A stretch of 6,716 nucleotides of DNA, taken from contig JAITAY010000179.1 in NCBI GenBank assembly GCA_031283915.1, positions 1-6,716 of the forward strand, written 5' to 3'. Position numbers and translations under genes: made by a program. Numbering within the stretch: position 1 is the first letter of the stretch; every line of letters starts with the position of its first letter. Positions 6,691 through 6,716 of this stretch are shown piece after piece. The notes beneath the pieces are model-generated. The model was not told the DNA's origin and did no database searches. It was given only the letters and a program-made list of their open reading frames with translations. Origin of the DNA: Tannerella sp. (lineage in GTDB: Bacteria > Bacteroidota > Bacteroidia > Bacteroidales > Tannerellaceae).

Positions 6691-6716
6691 AATATCGGCA
6701 GACTATGAAAATTCTC

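Overview
The window looks like chromosomal DNA of a member of the order Bacteroidales. Four well-formed genes fill positions 20 to 5582, and several are preceded by the Bacteroidetes-type -7 box (TAnnTTTG) in place of an E. coli-type -10. Shine-Dalgarno sequences are weak or absent and the starts sit in A-rich leaders. The exported GH51 arabinofuranosidase and the small lipoprotein-like ABM protein also fit that group. By eye the coding DNA is near 50% GC, which fits genera such as Parabacteroides or Tannerella better than low-GC Bacteroides, but I cannot assign a genus.

Layout: a Tex-family RNA-binding protein (minus strand, 20-2146) and a tryptophanyl-tRNA synthetase (plus strand, 2413-3498) are divergent, with a promoter for each in the 266-bp gap. 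A small putative lipoprotein with an antibiotic-biosynthesis-monooxygenase (ABM/YgiN-like) domain follows at 3576-3992. A strong intrinsic terminator (4017-4049) separates it from a convergent GH51 alpha-L-arabinofuranosidase (minus strand, 4059-5582). The genes have unrelated roles (nucleic acid binding, translation, envelope or redox, glycan breakdown), and I see no single pathway linking them. The TrpRS is of the 'TGDRPTG...KNRV' type with an N-terminal extension, which I associate with accessory synthetases.

The last 1.1 kb (5583-6716) has no convincing gene and a different texture: more AT-rich in part and full of repeats. In order it holds a promoter candidate for the GH51 gene, a doubtful 66-codon minus-strand frame, a dyad next to a perfect TATCTTTG box, an uninterrupted (AG)31 dinucleotide tract inside a doubtful plus-strand frame, a TA/alternating purine-pyrimidine stretch, three 23-bp direct repeats merging into a large hairpin with 30-nt arms, and an 18-bp tandem repeat. 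If the window holds something undescribed, it is most likely here: a possible length-variable (phase-variable) leader, and a structured repeat whose pattern of differences suggests a folded RNA made from the minus strand. Neither is proven by sequence alone.
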